From assembly GCA_049325415.1 (NCBI GenBank), contig JBMOLL010000058.1, forward strand, positions 10,766 to 74,765: a stretch of 64,000 bases of DNA, in the 5' to 3' direction. Below the pieces are notes generated by a model. That model was given only the letters and a program-made list of their open reading frames with translations, made no database searches and had not been told where the DNA came from. Of this stretch, positions 32,380 through 42,017 are shown one piece after another. Origin of the DNA: JBMOLL01 sp049325415 (lineage in GTDB: Bacteria > Bacteroidota > Bacteroidia > Bacteroidales > GCA-2748055). The position numbers and the translations under genes are program-made. Positions within the stretch are counted from its first letter, which is position 1. Each line of letters starts with the position of its first letter.

Positions 32380-33177
32380 TTACATGAGTTCCTTGCAGAC
32401 ATCCTTCACCAGCTTGCCGTCGACCTTGATGTCACCCAGCGGGTAAAAGGGGAACATGTTTTCCTCCATCCAGATATTCGCATCATTGGGGGTCATCTTC
32501 CAGCCTGAATTGCAATTGGATACGATTTCAATAAAAGCCAGACCCTTTTTCTCCTTCTGCACCTCGAAGGCCATTCGGATGGCTTTCTTGGCTTTCCTGA
32601 CATGGGCGGGTTTGTGCACGGCCTGCCGGGTGACAAAATGGGTTCCCGGGAGCTGGGCAATCAACTCGGTAATCTTTATCGGGGATCCCATCTGCTGTAC
32701 ATTCCTGCCATAGGGTGTGGTGGACGATTTCATCCCTTCGAGGGTCGTGGGCGCCATCTGGCCACCTGTCATCCCGTAAATCCCGTTATTCACGAAGATG
32801 ATCACGATCTGTTCTCCCCTGTTGCAGGCATGGATCGTTTCTGCCGTTCCGATAGCTGCCAGGTCACCATCGCCCTGATAGGTGAATACGAATTTTTCCG
32901 GCCAGAGCCGCTTGATGCCTGTCGCCACGGCAGGAGCACGTCCATGTGCCGCCTGGGTCATGTCGATATCCATAAAGTCGTAAGCCAGCACCGAACAGCC
33001 GACCGGTGCTACACCGATCGTATCGGCCTGGATCCCCATTTCCTCGATCACTTCCATCACAAGCCTGTGGGCTGTTCCGTGGCCGCAGCCCGGACAATAG
33101 GAAAGTGTGGCATCGGTCATCAGGCTGGTCCGTTTGTAGACCAGATTTTCCGGTTTTATGATTTCTTTCAGTTCCAT
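32380..33177 (-). CDS. 2-oxoacid:ferredoxin oxidoreductase, beta subunit (TPP-binding)
   Basis: 265 residues. Contains CPGCGHGTAH near residue 28-37, the TPP/Mg2+ motif GDGDLAAIGTAE at about 100-111 and NNGIYGMTGGQMAPTT further on, all typical of the beta subunits of Kor/Vor enzymes. It holds thiamine diphosphate where the 2-oxoacid is decarboxylated. The ATG overlaps the alpha-subunit stop (ATGA), so the two are translated together. The cysteine pattern near the N-terminus lacks the extra residues of the longer pyruvate enzymes. Confidence 0.92.
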   Translation of the reverse strand: MELKEIIKPENLVYKRTSLMTDATLSYCPGCGHGTAHRLVMEVIEEMGIQADTIGVAPVGCSVLAYDFMDIDMTQAAHGRAPAVATGIKRLWPEKFVFTYQGDGDLAAIGTAETIHACNRGEQIVIIFVNNGIYGMTGGQMAPTTLEGMKSSTTPYGRNVQQMGSPIKITELIAQLPGTHFVTRQAVHKPAHVRKAKKAIRMAFEVQKEKKGLAFIEIVSNCNSGWKMTPNDANIWMEENMFPFYPLGDIKVDGKLVKDVCKELM

Positions 33178-34247
33178 CAGTAACCTCCCATAAATTTTTC
33201 TTCAATTGCATGAACCACATCTTCCGGGGAAAAGATCTTCCCGCCGAAGGTGCCGTAAAAGTCAACAGGTACACGACCGTTCACAGCAAGCCTAACATCC
33301 TCCACCATCTGTCCGGCACTCAGTTCAACCGACAACATGCCTTTCACCTGTCCGGCAAGCCTGCTGATTTCCTCTGTTGGGAAAGGGAACAGGGTGATCG
33401 GACGGAGCAGCCCCACCTTTTTCCCTTTGCTTCGGGCCAGCTTAACAGCTTTCTGACAGATCCTGGCACTCGAACCGTAGGCCACCAGCAGATATTCGGC
33501 ATCGTCGGTATCAAAATGCTCGAACCGAACTTCCTTTTTCATGCTCTCGTACTTGGCCTGGAGCTTGATATTATGATGATATTGCAGTTCCGGATCAAGG
33601 TTCAGTGAAGTAATGATGTTCCGTTTACGGTCGGGTGTTTTTCCGGTGGTTGTCCACGAAGGGTCAAAGGTGCTGACCCGGGCCTTCTGTTCCGGAAGTT
33701 CGACTTTTTCCATCATCTGGCCGATGAGTCCGTCGGAAAGGATCAAAGCCGGGTTTCTGTATTTGAAGGCCAGGTCGAACGCCAGGTCAACAAAATCGGC
33801 CATCTCCTGCACGGAAGCGGGAGCAAGCACAATCAGGCGGTAATCGCCATGACCGCCACCCTTTGTCGACTGGAAATAATCGGCCTGTGAAGGCTGGATC
33901 GTACCCAGTCCCGGACCGCCGCGGACCACATTTACGATCAGGCAGGGCAGCTCTGCACCTGCAATATAACTGATCCCTTCCTGTTTCAGGCTGATGCCGG
34001 GACTTGAGGAAGAGGTCATCACCTTCTTCCCGGTGCCGGCTGCACCATATACCATATTGATGGCCGCGATCTCGCTCTCGGCCTGAAGCACGACCATCCC
34101 GGTACGTTCTTCCGGTCGCTGGGCGGTAAGGTACTCAAGCACCTCCGACTGCGGGGTGATGGGATAACCGAAATAGGCATCCACACCGGCCCTGATCGCA
34201 GCTTCGGCTATCGCTTCATTTCCTTTCATTAACTGTAATTCCTTCAT
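33177..34247 (-). CDS. vorB: 2-oxoacid:ferredoxin oxidoreductase, alpha subunit (VorB-like)
   Basis: 356 residues. Starts KELQLMKGNEAIAEAAIRAG with YPITPQSEVLEYL, the pyrimidine-binding domain of the family; length and four-subunit gene order fit the 3-methyl-2-oxobutanoate (2-oxoisovalerate) type VorB, though 2-oxoglutarate enzymes (KorA) are similar. Together the subunits produce acyl-CoA, CO2 and reduced ferredoxin from transaminated amino acids. The aminotransferase gene 234 bp beyond the ferredoxin gene and the acyl-CoA synthetase further upstream fit a peptide-fermentation pathway. Confidence 0.88.
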   Translation of the reverse strand: MKELQLMKGNEAIAEAAIRAGVDAYFGYPITPQSEVLEYLTAQRPEERTGMVVLQAESEIAAINMVYGAAGTGKKVMTSSSSPGISLKQEGISYIAGAELPCLIVNVVRGGPGLGTIQPSQADYFQSTKGGGHGDYRLIVLAPASVQEMADFVDLAFDLAFKYRNPALILSDGLIGQMMEKVELPEQKARVSTFDPSWTTTGKTPDRKRNIITSLNLDPELQYHHNIKLQAKYESMKKEVRFEHFDTDDAEYLLVAYGSSARICQKAVKLARSKGKKVGLLRPITLFPFPTEEISRLAGQVKGMLSVELSAGQMVEDVRLAVNGRVPVDFYGTFGGKIFSPEDVVHAIEEKFMGGY

Positions 34248-34260
34248 GAAAAACGGCTAT

Positions 34261-34488
34261 TTAATCGTTTTTTACTCTGTAAACTGTGATTACACCATCC
34301 GGACAAACAATGGCGCAGTTCGTGCAGCCCGTGCAGGTCTCCGGTGCCACCATGTATGCGTAATTGTATCCTTTCCCGTTCACCTGCTCCGAAATCCCGA
34401 TGGTATCGGAGGGGCAGTTGACCACGCAAACCTCGCAACCTTTGCACCTTTCAATATCGACTACAATGGCTCCCTGTACTTTTCCCAT
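34261..34488 (-). CDS. 2[4Fe-4S] ferredoxin-like delta subunit of 2-oxoacid oxidoreductase
   Basis: 75 residues with two complete [4Fe-4S] motifs: C15, C18, C21, C25 and C52, C55, C58, C62. It passes electrons from the TPP site to soluble ferredoxin. First gene of the operon, 13 bp before the alpha gene, with an exact -7 element 25 bp upstream. The sequence between the clusters (Gly/Tyr rich) is typical of the delta chains of Vor/Kor. Confidence 0.92.
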   Translation of the reverse strand: MGKVQGAIVVDIERCKGCEVCVVNCPSDTIGISEQVNGKGYNYAYMVAPETCTGCTNCAIVCPDGVITVYRVKND

Positions 34489-34512
34489 ATCAGTAGTTTT
34501 TTTATGTCACAA

Positions 34513-34520
34513 CAAAATTA
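34513..34520 (-). promoter_or_regulatory. -7 element of the 2-oxoacid oxidoreductase operon
   Basis: TAATTTTG on the minus strand, exact TAnnTTTG, 25 bp before the ferredoxin start; no good -33. Further upstream (34601-34608) an ATTGTTAT half-site and an imperfect palindrome with arms AAGTTAA/TTAACTT (34636-34672) could be operator sequence. Confidence 0.4.
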
Positions 34521-34721
34521 ACCATTCTGTCCCCAGGTTATCCCGGAACAGACATGATAAATGACAGGTATCGACCTGTTTGACAGCAGTTTAACGATGA
34601 ATAACAATGACAAATTTTCTTTCAATAAGGCCGAAAAGTTAACGATTTGATTAAATAATCGGTTATTAACTTCCATTTTATTACCATTTCTCCCTCTTCT
34701 TTAAACCCGATATAAATTGCA

Positions 34722-36041
34722 TCATTTCACGGGATGGTCACTCCGGAAACGTGCAAGCCGTTGTTCAAGATCGGGGAACTGGGCACGGTCAACGAGCGAA
34801 ACACAGGCCCTCAGGCCTTCGCTGCGTGTGCTCCCGGTAATATCGAGGGAGATAGCACTGACGCCATAATAAAGCAGTTCTTCCACCAGTTCAACACCAC
34901 TCATTCCCGGATAAGCAATGGTAAAGTAAAAGCCATCGGCTATAGGCTCACCGAGGTCATAATCATAGACGATCCTGAACCCGTTATCGGTAAAGATCTT
35001 TTTCATAATGGCGGCTTTTTCACCGTATTCCTTCACACTATTCAGGAAATCATATTTTCCGTCATTCACCTCCTTAAGCATGGCGGCAAGACCATACTGC
35101 GGGGCATGAGAGGCTCCTGCCGAAAGGGCATAGAGGGCTCCGAAGATCAGGGCGTAACCAAATTTATCGCTTGAAAAATACCTTTTCAGCCCGGGATACT
35201 GACGGCCAAAAAGCTTGTCAGATATGGCGAGGATACCGATACGCTGACCGGCATAGCTGAATACTTTGGAACTGGAGATCAGCAGCACATAGTTATCGGT
35301 ATACCGGGCAACCGTTGGCTGAAAAGGAGGTTCACCGGGCCTGGAATAATCCTTCCGGAAATCCATTCCGAAATAGGCCAGATCCTCAATGACGGTTACA
35401 TCGTACTTGTTGGCCATCTCCCCGATGATCTGCAGTTCCTCTTCGGTGAAACAGATCCAGGAGGGATTATTCGGGTTGGAATAGATCATGGAGGAATACC
35501 TGCCTTCACTCAACTCCCTGTCGAGCTTTTCACGTAGCTTTTCTCCCCTGTAATCATATACGTCGAAGGTTCCGTACTCATGACCCAGTATCCGGCATTG
35601 CTGTTTCTGCACCGGGAAGCCGGGATCCAGGAAAAGTGTTCCCCTGCGGGCAGCATCCGACCGGTTGGCGACCATGAAAACGGCCATGCCGCCCATCATC
35701 GAACCCACCGTGGGGATGCAGCCTTCCTTTCTGAGATCGATATCCAGGAAAAGCTTTATAAAACGTGAGGCTTCTTCCTTGAGCGACGCGACGCCTTCTA
35801 TATTCGGATATTTCGATGCCACGCCGTTCTTCAGTGCCGCAATCTCGGCTTCCACACCCACAGAAGGTGGCATCAGCCCCGGGACTCCCATTTCCATTCT
35901 CACAAACCTGTCGCCCGTTCGCTCTTCAATGAGATTGACGATGCGGACAAGTTCGCGTATCGATGCGCGGCCGGCAGGACGAATACCCACCTCCTCCAGT
36001 ACTTCGGATACCACTCGGGCATTTACAGGAGTATCTTTCAT
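34722..36041 (-). CDS. PLP-dependent aminotransferase, class I/II
   Basis: 439 residues from the ATG at 36041; the frame extends 45 codons further up, but those residues are low-complexity and a near-consensus -7 element (TAACTTCG, 36059-36066) lies just before 36041, so the shorter form is preferred. Fold type I features: PNNPSWICF, DLAYFG, and the PLP lysine K259 in SSSKVFSYAGQRIG. It transfers amino groups from amino acids to 2-oxoglutarate or pyruvate, making the 2-oxoacids that the adjacent ferredoxin oxidoreductase consumes. Exact substrate unknown; the VFSYAGQRIG segment is not one I can tie to a named enzyme. Confidence 0.85.
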   Translation of the reverse strand: MKDTPVNARVVSEVLEEVGIRPAGRASIRELVRIVNLIEERTGDRFVRMEMGVPGLMPPSVGVEAEIAALKNGVASKYPNIEGVASLKEEASRFIKLFLDIDLRKEGCIPTVGSMMGGMAVFMVANRSDAARRGTLFLDPGFPVQKQQCRILGHEYGTFDVYDYRGEKLREKLDRELSEGRYSSMIYSNPNNPSWICFTEEELQIIGEMANKYDVTVIEDLAYFGMDFRKDYSRPGEPPFQPTVARYTDNYVLLISSSKVFSYAGQRIGILAISDKLFGRQYPGLKRYFSSDKFGYALIFGALYALSAGASHAPQYGLAAMLKEVNDGKYDFLNSVKEYGEKAAIMKKIFTDNGFRIVYDYDLGEPIADGFYFTIAYPGMSGVELVEELLYYGVSAISLDITGSTRSEGLRACVSLVDRAQFPDLEQRLARFRSDHPVK

Positions 36042-36216
36042 TTTTTTCTGATTTGCGGCGAAGTTAATAAAGGGATTCCTTCCTGCAGGTGCCGGATAAC
36101 ATGTAGGACCGGATTCAGTTGGAAGCAGGGGGCGTTTACCGGCTCCGGGCAAGACGATTTCGCCCGCCTGGTCCAATTATCCTGACCAGCCTTTTTCTCC
36201 ATCCTTTTTCTATCTT

Positions 36217-36224
36217 TACATTTG
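36217..36224 (+). promoter_or_regulatory. -7 element of the TraB/GumN-family gene
   Basis: TACATTTG, exact TAnnTTTG, with TTC (36195-36197) 19 nt upstream. Transcription would start near 36231, after an upstream in-frame ATG at 36222; this fixes the start codon at 36243. Confidence 0.5.
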
Positions 36225-36242
36225 AAACCCGATTCAAAAACA

Positions 36243-37130
36243 ATGAAAAATTTCAGAGCTTTCCTTTTCCTGACCGGTATGCTTGTGCTTTTTACCGGTT
36301 CGATCCTACATGCGCAGAACGATGGTGAAAAAACCGTCCTCTGGGAAATCAGCGGAAAAGACCTTCCCGGACCCTCTTATCTGTTCGGCACGATCCATGT
36401 GATGCCCGCCGAAATCTTCAGGAGTTTTCCTCTGGCCGACCAGAAACTGAAAGAAAGTCAACAACTTGTTCTGGAGATGGTCATGGATGTTCCGCTTGCC
36501 ACCCAGGTTGAATGGGCAAAAAAGATGATGCTTCCGGATGGTGGCAATTTACGGAACCTGATCCCGGAAGACCAGTTCGGCCGGCTCCGGACCTATGTTG
36601 TGGATTCGCTGGGAGTGAAAGAGAAGAAATTTGAAAGATACCTGATATTCAAGCCTTTTGCCTTTTACTCGGCTCTTATCCCCGATGTAATTGGCCGAAA
36701 ACTGGAAAGCTACGAAATGCATTATACCAAAATTGCGAGGGATGCCGAACTTCCGGTCCTCGGGCTCGAAACCTTTGAGTACCAGCTGGCAATTTTCGAT
36801 TCCATCCCGATGAACGAACAGGTAGAACTGTTTTTTGGAGAGCAGGTGGATATGAAAAAGGAATTTGCTGAGATGATCCGCATGTATGAAGATCAGGATA
36901 TTTATGGAATGGCGGAAGCCCTGGAAGAGGAAAATGCCTCGTCGGACGAAATGGAATTCAAACTTATTACCCAGCGCAATCACAACTGGGTTGTCCTTTT
37001 GAGCGACTGGATGAGACAGAATCCATCATTTATTGCCGTCGGAGCCGGTCACCTGGCGGGAGACAACGGCCTGATCCGCCTATTTCGTGAAGCCGGCTAT
37101 GTCGTGAACCCGGTGATGCTGACAGAGTAG
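36243..37130 (+). CDS. TraB/GumN-family secreted protein
   Basis: 295 residues. Signal peptide (FRAFLFLTGMLVLFTGSILHAQ). TraB/GumN signatures: SYLFGTIHVMP near residue 44-54 and the C-terminal GAGHLAGDNGLIRLFREAGY. Members are related to TIKI metalloproteases; the paired GxxH motifs at both ends (GTIH and GAGH) are the proposed metal ligands and both are present. It would act in the periplasm; physiological substrate unknown. Converges with the membrane-protein gene, only 6 bp between stops. Confidence 0.85.
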   Translation: MKNFRAFLFLTGMLVLFTGSILHAQNDGEKTVLWEISGKDLPGPSYLFGTIHVMPAEIFRSFPLADQKLKESQQLVLEMVMDVPLATQVEWAKKMMLPDGGNLRNLIPEDQFGRLRTYVVDSLGVKEKKFERYLIFKPFAFYSALIPDVIGRKLESYEMHYTKIARDAELPVLGLETFEYQLAIFDSIPMNEQVELFFGEQVDMKKEFAEMIRMYEDQDIYGMAEALEEENASSDEMEFKLITQRNHNWVVLLSDWMRQNPSFIAVGAGHLAGDNGLIRLFREAGYVVNPVMLTE

Positions 37131-37136
37131 AAAATC

Positions 37137-37832
37137 TCAGCCTTTTTTGCTCAGCTGGGAGGCGACGGCAAGCAGAATGCCAAGCACCACGCTGTACAGG
37201 GCTGCCACCAGGATGCGCACATCCGGCGGGAGCATGAAGTTAAGGGTCTGAGCCGGGATCCAGAACAGGGGTATGGTCTTTTTAAATACGAAATGCCACA
37301 TCGTATGCCAGTCCATTTTACCCATGATCTCACCGAAGCGGATGGGGATGAAGAGGGCGGAGAATTTACCGCCGTGATCCATAATATGGGTGTCGGTAAT
37401 TCGGTGAACAGTCATCAGAACAGGTGCATAGAACAGATTCAGCGAAGTACTGATCGTGAAGGCGGTGAACAGTTTCAGCCATGAAAAATCCCCCTGCATT
37501 GAAACTGCCGCCCCTTTTATGCCGGCAACTTCCATCAGAACCGGTGCCCCTTCGCCAAATATCACAAAGGCCATTTTAACGGTCATCCCCAGGAAACCCC
37601 AGACCACGGCGCGGGCCAGGATACCAAAGCCTTTCGTGTTATAGCGGCCTGTGCGGATTCTCAGTCCGATCACTTCTCCCAGCGGGGCAAGCAGGGCGAA
37701 CTTGACAAAGCTCATCAGCAGACCATGCTCCCGGTTCGTGGTTTCATACCACTCATACAGCGCAGGAAAAATAAAAAATGGAAGAAAGAAGAGGATTACC
37801 CCCGCAGCAACATACAGATCAGCTTTTTTCAT
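37137..37832 (-). CDS. Polytopic membrane protein, possibly Mpv17-like
   Basis: 231 residues from the ATG at 37832; an ATG 7 codons earlier (37853) lies at or before the predicted transcription start, so the shorter form is preferred. About five hydrophobic segments. The last third (FFKK-type loop, then WIPAQTLNFMLPPDVRILVAALYSVVLGILLAVAS) resembles the Mpv17/PMP22 pattern, in which an NF-x-hydrophobic-P-x-x-x-R segment precedes the last helix. Function unknown. It follows the phenylacetate-CoA ligase gene by 90 bp but appears to have its own promoter. Confidence 0.55.
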   Translation of the reverse strand: MKKADLYVAAGVILFFLPFFIFPALYEWYETTNREHGLLMSFVKFALLAPLGEVIGLRIRTGRYNTKGFGILARAVVWGFLGMTVKMAFVIFGEGAPVLMEVAGIKGAAVSMQGDFSWLKLFTAFTISTSLNLFYAPVLMTVHRITDTHIMDHGGKFSALFIPIRFGEIMGKMDWHTMWHFVFKKTIPLFWIPAQTLNFMLPPDVRILVAALYSVVLGILLAVASQLSKKG

Positions 37833-37857
37833 ACCTTCGGCTAAAGAATTCAAGCGC

Positions 37858-37865
37858 CAAAGTTA
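37858..37865 (-). promoter_or_regulatory. -7 element of the Mpv17-like gene
   Basis: TAACTTTG on the minus strand, exact TAnnTTTG; a TTC lies 22 nt upstream. Used to choose the start at 37832. Confidence 0.4.
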
Positions 37866-37922
37866 GAGAAAAAGAGAACGGTGGATCGAACCCCGTTGAT
37901 ATTCTAAAACACTTTAGTCCTT

Positions 37923-39221
37923 TCAGTAAATGCGGTTATCGCTCACCCGCTTCGCCTTTCCCTCACTGCGCTCAATAGTTTTGGGCTCCAGCAGCCTTAC
38001 CCCCACGCCAATGCCGAGTGCACTCTCCATCGCCCTGCGGATCCGGTCGCGGAGTTCCTGGATCTGGCTGATCTTATCGAAGAAAAACGACTCATCCACT
38101 TCCACCTCTACCGTCAGGCGATCGAGATTATCCTCCCGGTCGACAATAATCCGGTAATGGGGCATGGCTTCACTGATCTCGAGCAGGACAGTCTCGATCT
38201 GGGAGGGGAAGATATTCACACCGCGAATAATGAGCATGTCATCGCTCCTACCCAGGCATTTCTTCATGCGAACCAGTGTCCTTCCGCAACGGCAGGGTTC
38301 ATAATTCAGGGTCGTAAGATCCCGGGTGCGATAGCGGATCAGGGGCAGGGCCTCCTTGCTCACGGTGGTAAAAACCAGCTCGCCTTCGCTTCCCTCCGGA
38401 AGTACAGCTCCAGTCTCCGGATGAATAATCTCCGGGATGAAATGATCCTCGAAAATATGCAGTCCGCTCTGCTCAAGACACTCACTGGCCACTCCCGGAC
38501 CGATCACCTCGCTGAGGCCGTAAATGTCGATGGCCTTTATCGAAAGCTTTTCCTCAATCTCCCGCCGCATCTGCTCGGTCCAGAATTCCGCCCCAAAGAT
38601 CCCGGTTTTTAGTCGGAGCGTCGACGGATCGATCCCCTCTTCCCTGAGGGCCTCGGCCAGATGAAGCGCATAGGACGGGGTACAGGCCAGCACCGTACTG
38701 CCGAAATCCTGCATGAGCTGGATCTGTCTTTTTGTATTTCCGCCTGAAATGGGTATGGCAATCGCCCCGATTTTTTCTGCCCCGTAGTGCAAACCCAGCC
38801 CCCCGGTGAACAAGCCATATCCATAGGCGATCTGAATAACGTCGTTCCTGCCAACCCCGGCAGCAGCCAGGGTCCTGGCCACCACTTCCGACCAGGTACT
38901 CAGGTCGCGGCGCGAATAGCCCACAACCGTTGGCTTCCCTGTTGTACCCGAGGAGGCGTGCAACCTCACAATTTCACTCATGGGTACGGCAAACAGGCCG
39001 AAGGGGTAATTATCCCTGAGATCCTGCTTGGTGGTAAAGGGCAGGCGGTGCAGATCCTCCATCCCCCTGATGTCCTCGGGTGAGAGACCGGCTTCCTGCA
39101 TTTTCTTCCGGTAAAAAGGTACATTGTAATATACCCGTTCCACCATTTCTCTTAACTGCTGACTTTGCAGCTTCTCCAGGTCTTCACGGCTCAAAGACTC
39201 TCTTGATTCATTCCAGATCAT
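37923..39221 (-). CDS. paaK: Phenylacetate-CoA ligase (AMP-forming)
   Basis: 432 residues, standard PaaK length. ATP-binding P-loop in LHASSGTTGKPTVVGYSRRD, adenylate motif DIYGLSEVIGPGVA, and C-terminal swinging domain with the RSDDMLIIRGVNIFPSQIE segment. It activates arylacetates to CoA thioesters with ATP. In peptide-fermenting anaerobes this ligase sits beside ferredoxin-dependent indolepyruvate/2-oxoacid oxidoreductases and ACT proteins and can interconvert aryl acids and aryl-CoA. No paa ring-oxidation genes occur here, so aerobic phenylacetate degradation is unlikely. Confidence 0.9.
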   Translation of the reverse strand: MIWNESRESLSREDLEKLQSQQLREMVERVYYNVPFYRKKMQEAGLSPEDIRGMEDLHRLPFTTKQDLRDNYPFGLFAVPMSEIVRLHASSGTTGKPTVVGYSRRDLSTWSEVVARTLAAAGVGRNDVIQIAYGYGLFTGGLGLHYGAEKIGAIAIPISGGNTKRQIQLMQDFGSTVLACTPSYALHLAEALREEGIDPSTLRLKTGIFGAEFWTEQMRREIEEKLSIKAIDIYGLSEVIGPGVASECLEQSGLHIFEDHFIPEIIHPETGAVLPEGSEGELVFTTVSKEALPLIRYRTRDLTTLNYEPCRCGRTLVRMKKCLGRSDDMLIIRGVNIFPSQIETVLLEISEAMPHYRIIVDREDNLDRLTVEVEVDESFFFDKISQIQELRDRIRRAMESALGIGVGVRLLEPKTIERSEGKAKRVSDNRIY

Positions 39222-39297
39222 ATCTCTTTTGATTCATTCGGGGAGACAAAACCCCGGTTCGTTGTGTTTAAAAAACTCAGCTGGGAAACAACCGGTT

Positions 39298-39723
39298 TCA
39301 GAGATCATAGAGCATCTCCGGCCGGATGATTTCCAGGCCATGCTTCTCTATAACCTTCCTTGCTTTCTGGGTGTCGGTAGTACGCATCACCATGGCCGCT
39401 TTATCTCCAAGAGAAAATGCATACATATATTCAATGCTGATGTCCTGCTCGGAGAAAATGCTCAGGACTTTTGCGAATGATCCGGCCTCGGTGGGGGTCC
39501 TGAGTGAAATCACTTCCGTGAGATTTACGGAAAATCCCCGCTCCTTTAGCAAACGATAGGCCTCTTCGGGGTGCGACAGAATCATCCGCAGGATACCATA
39601 TTCCGAAGTGTCTGCAATCGTCATGGCGGTCACATTGATCTTTTCCCTTCCGAGCACCTCCAGCACTTCGGTAAGGCGACCCGATTTGTTCTCGAGAAAA
39701 ATGGAAAGCTGTTGTATAGTCAT
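39298..39723 (-). CDS. Tandem ACT-domain protein
   Basis: 141 residues made of two ACT domains (about 4-70 and 73-139): SIFLENKSGRLTEVLEVLG opens the first and EAGSFAKVLSIFSEQDISIEYM the second. ACT domains bind amino acids and regulate metabolism; stand-alone tandem ACT proteins commonly neighbour phenylacetate-CoA ligase and indolepyruvate oxidoreductase genes. It precedes paaK by 76 bp on the same strand, so the two are probably co-transcribed and the protein may adjust amino-acid catabolism to amino-acid levels. Confidence 0.88.
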   Translation of the reverse strand: MTIQQLSIFLENKSGRLTEVLEVLGREKINVTAMTIADTSEYGILRMILSHPEEAYRLLKERGFSVNLTEVISLRTPTEAGSFAKVLSIFSEQDISIEYMYAFSLGDKAAMVMRTTDTQKARKVIEKHGLEIIRPEMLYDL

Positions 39724-39937
39724 CGGCTGGATGTTTACAATCCGGAATCTTCCTGATGTATTTTTTTGAAAATTATTATCCGGATCGGATTATTTGTTAC
39801 AAAAATAACAAAATCCAGCCATAATACTTTAGAAGTTTGTAAAGAAATCAGTCCGGGAAATGCAGATACAGTCCGGGAAACGGATCATCTGTTTAAGTTG
39901 ACTGGAACTAAAGCTGAGGCCGACTGATTTTCTTCCC

Positions 39938-41998
39938 TCACTTTTTCTCCACCCTGATCCTGGCATCCACCACGGCCAGCCGGTTCCCCAGTCCAACCAG
40001 GGGATTCAGGTCCATCTCCTTGATCTCGGTAGCAAAACGGAGCAGGGTTGAAAGCCTTACGATGATCTCTGCGAAGAGAGTTTCATTGACACCTTCCCTT
40101 CCACGGGCCCCCTGGATAATTTTATAGGTACGCAAGGACCTGATCATCGACAATGCCTCCTCCATGGTCAGCGGGGCAAGGCCTGACGACACATCCCTGA
40201 TCACCTCGATAAAGATCCCGCCAAGGCCGCATAGGACCACGTGACCGAAGGTTGGCTCATACTTGGCTCCAATGAAGAGTTCCAGACCTGTCAGCATGGG
40301 CTGGAGCATAATGCCCTTGTACCCTTTGATGCGACTCATCCGGCTAAATTCCGCCAGCAGGTGCTCCTCCGATTTCACATTGAGAACCACCCCTCCCACA
40401 TCCGACTTGTGCAAGGGTCCGACGACCTTGACCACCATGGGAAAGCCGATTTCACGGGCAGCCTCAAGCACAGCTTCCTTTGTGTTTACAACCAGTTCCT
40501 TCACCCGCGGAATTCCGGCTGTGTCCAGAAGGGCCTGAACATTTTCGGGGGAGATATAACCGTTTTCACAGTTTTCAATGATCCTGCGCATGGCGGCAAT
40601 GTCCACTCCCGAAAGAAAGATCTTTTCCTGCGCCGGTTTGGGTGTGTTGAAAACCTTGGTAATTGCTTTTCCAAGGGTGACCTCGTCGGGAAAATTGATA
40701 TGTCCCTTCGATAGAAAGAATTCCACCTCTTCCTTCGCGGTAACCACCGATGGCAGGATGGCAAAAATCGGCTTTCTGCAGGTTTTCATTTTTTCATGCA
40801 GCACCTCATAAGTATCAAAGACAGTGGTAAGACCGGGAGTGCCGAAGATGACCATCATGGCATCAATATTGTCCAGCCGCTTGTCGCAGTAATCAATGAC
40901 AATCCCCAGTTGCTCGGCACTGGCAGTAGCCAGCATATCGATCGGATTGGCTACCGAGGCACCTGGCGACAATTTGGACAGCAACTCGTCGGCAGTTTCT
41001 CCGGTAATGGAAGGGATCTCCAGTCCGCCTTCCGAGAGGGCATCGGTAAGCATTACAGCAGGACCTCCGGCATGAGTAATAATGGCAACCCGCCTTCCGT
41101 TCAGTTCGGGATGCATCAGTACGGAAGCAACCGTGGTGAGTTCTTCTCTCCCGTGGCAGCGAACAATGCCAGCTTTACGGAACAGGGCCTCAACAGCAAG
41201 ATCGGAACTGGCCAGGGCTCCCGTATGCGAGGAAGCAGCGCGGCTCCCGGCCTCGGAGGTGCCCGACTTGATCGCTGCGATCTTACAGCCTTTCCGGATC
41301 AGGCTGCTGGCATGCCTGAGGAGGCGATCGGGATCCTTGATGGTTTCAATATAAAGGATCTTGATCTTCGAACTGGTGGTATCGTTAAACGACTCATCAA
41401 GGTACTGAAGCACATCTTCCACCCCGGTCTGTGCCGAGTTACCCACCGAAAACACCGAGTTAAAAGTCAGCCCCTTGGGCAGGCCCGATTCCATAATAAA
41501 GACCGCCGTGGCACCGCTACCTGAAATAAAATCACAGCCACGGGGATTGATTTTTGGGATAGGAGAAGTAAACACCCCCTGGTAATGTGAATTCAGTACA
41601 CCGATACAGTTCGGGCCGATAAGCACAGCATCGTAGCTGTTGCAGATCTCCACGATCTGCTTTTCGATCTTCGCACCTTCTTCGTTCTCCTCACTGAAAC
41701 CGGCAGAAATAATGATAAAGGCCCTGGTCTGTTTATCCCGGGCAAGGGTCTCAACCGTTTCGGGACAAAAGCGGGCTGGGATGGCCAGGATCGCCAGATC
41801 AGCCTGCGGAAGGTCGACGGCGCCCTTATAGGCGGCAAGCCCCTGGATCTCCTCTTCCTTCGGATTAACCGGGTAGATCTCCCCTTCGAAGGTGCCCTGA
41901 AGCAGGTTCTGAAGAACCTTTCCTCCCGGCTTATGGATGTTGTTTGAGGCACCAATCACGGCAATACTTGCCGGTGCCAGTAACTGCTGGTTGATCAT
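39938..41998 (-). CDS. ADP-forming acyl-CoA (acetyl-CoA) synthetase, fused alpha-beta
   Basis: 686 residues. CoA-binding Rossmann domain at the N-terminus (IGASNNIHKPGGKVL), succinyl-CoA-ligase-like domain with the phospho-His H258 in SRAASSHTGA, and a C-terminal ATP-grasp domain (~470-686; PMVVKVVGPLHKSDVGGV). It converts acyl-CoA + ADP + Pi to acid + ATP, giving energy in amino-acid fermentation after the ferredoxin-dependent oxidoreductase. Acetyl, branched-chain or aryl acyl-CoA specificity cannot be read from sequence; the neighbours favour amino-acid-derived substrates. Exact -7 element 20 bp upstream. Confidence 0.9.
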   Translation of the reverse strand: MINQQLLAPASIAVIGASNNIHKPGGKVLQNLLQGTFEGEIYPVNPKEEEIQGLAAYKGAVDLPQADLAILAIPARFCPETVETLARDKQTRAFIIISAGFSEENEEGAKIEKQIVEICNSYDAVLIGPNCIGVLNSHYQGVFTSPIPKINPRGCDFISGSGATAVFIMESGLPKGLTFNSVFSVGNSAQTGVEDVLQYLDESFNDTTSSKIKILYIETIKDPDRLLRHASSLIRKGCKIAAIKSGTSEAGSRAASSHTGALASSDLAVEALFRKAGIVRCHGREELTTVASVLMHPELNGRRVAIITHAGGPAVMLTDALSEGGLEIPSITGETADELLSKLSPGASVANPIDMLATASAEQLGIVIDYCDKRLDNIDAMMVIFGTPGLTTVFDTYEVLHEKMKTCRKPIFAILPSVVTAKEEVEFFLSKGHINFPDEVTLGKAITKVFNTPKPAQEKIFLSGVDIAAMRRIIENCENGYISPENVQALLDTAGIPRVKELVVNTKEAVLEAAREIGFPMVVKVVGPLHKSDVGGVVLNVKSEEHLLAEFSRMSRIKGYKGIMLQPMLTGLELFIGAKYEPTFGHVVLCGLGGIFIEVIRDVSSGLAPLTMEEALSMIRSLRTYKIIQGARGREGVNETLFAEIIVRLSTLLRFATEIKEMDLNPLVGLGNRLAVVDARIRVEKK

Positions 41999-42017
41999 TT
42001 TCTCTGAATTGATGCTG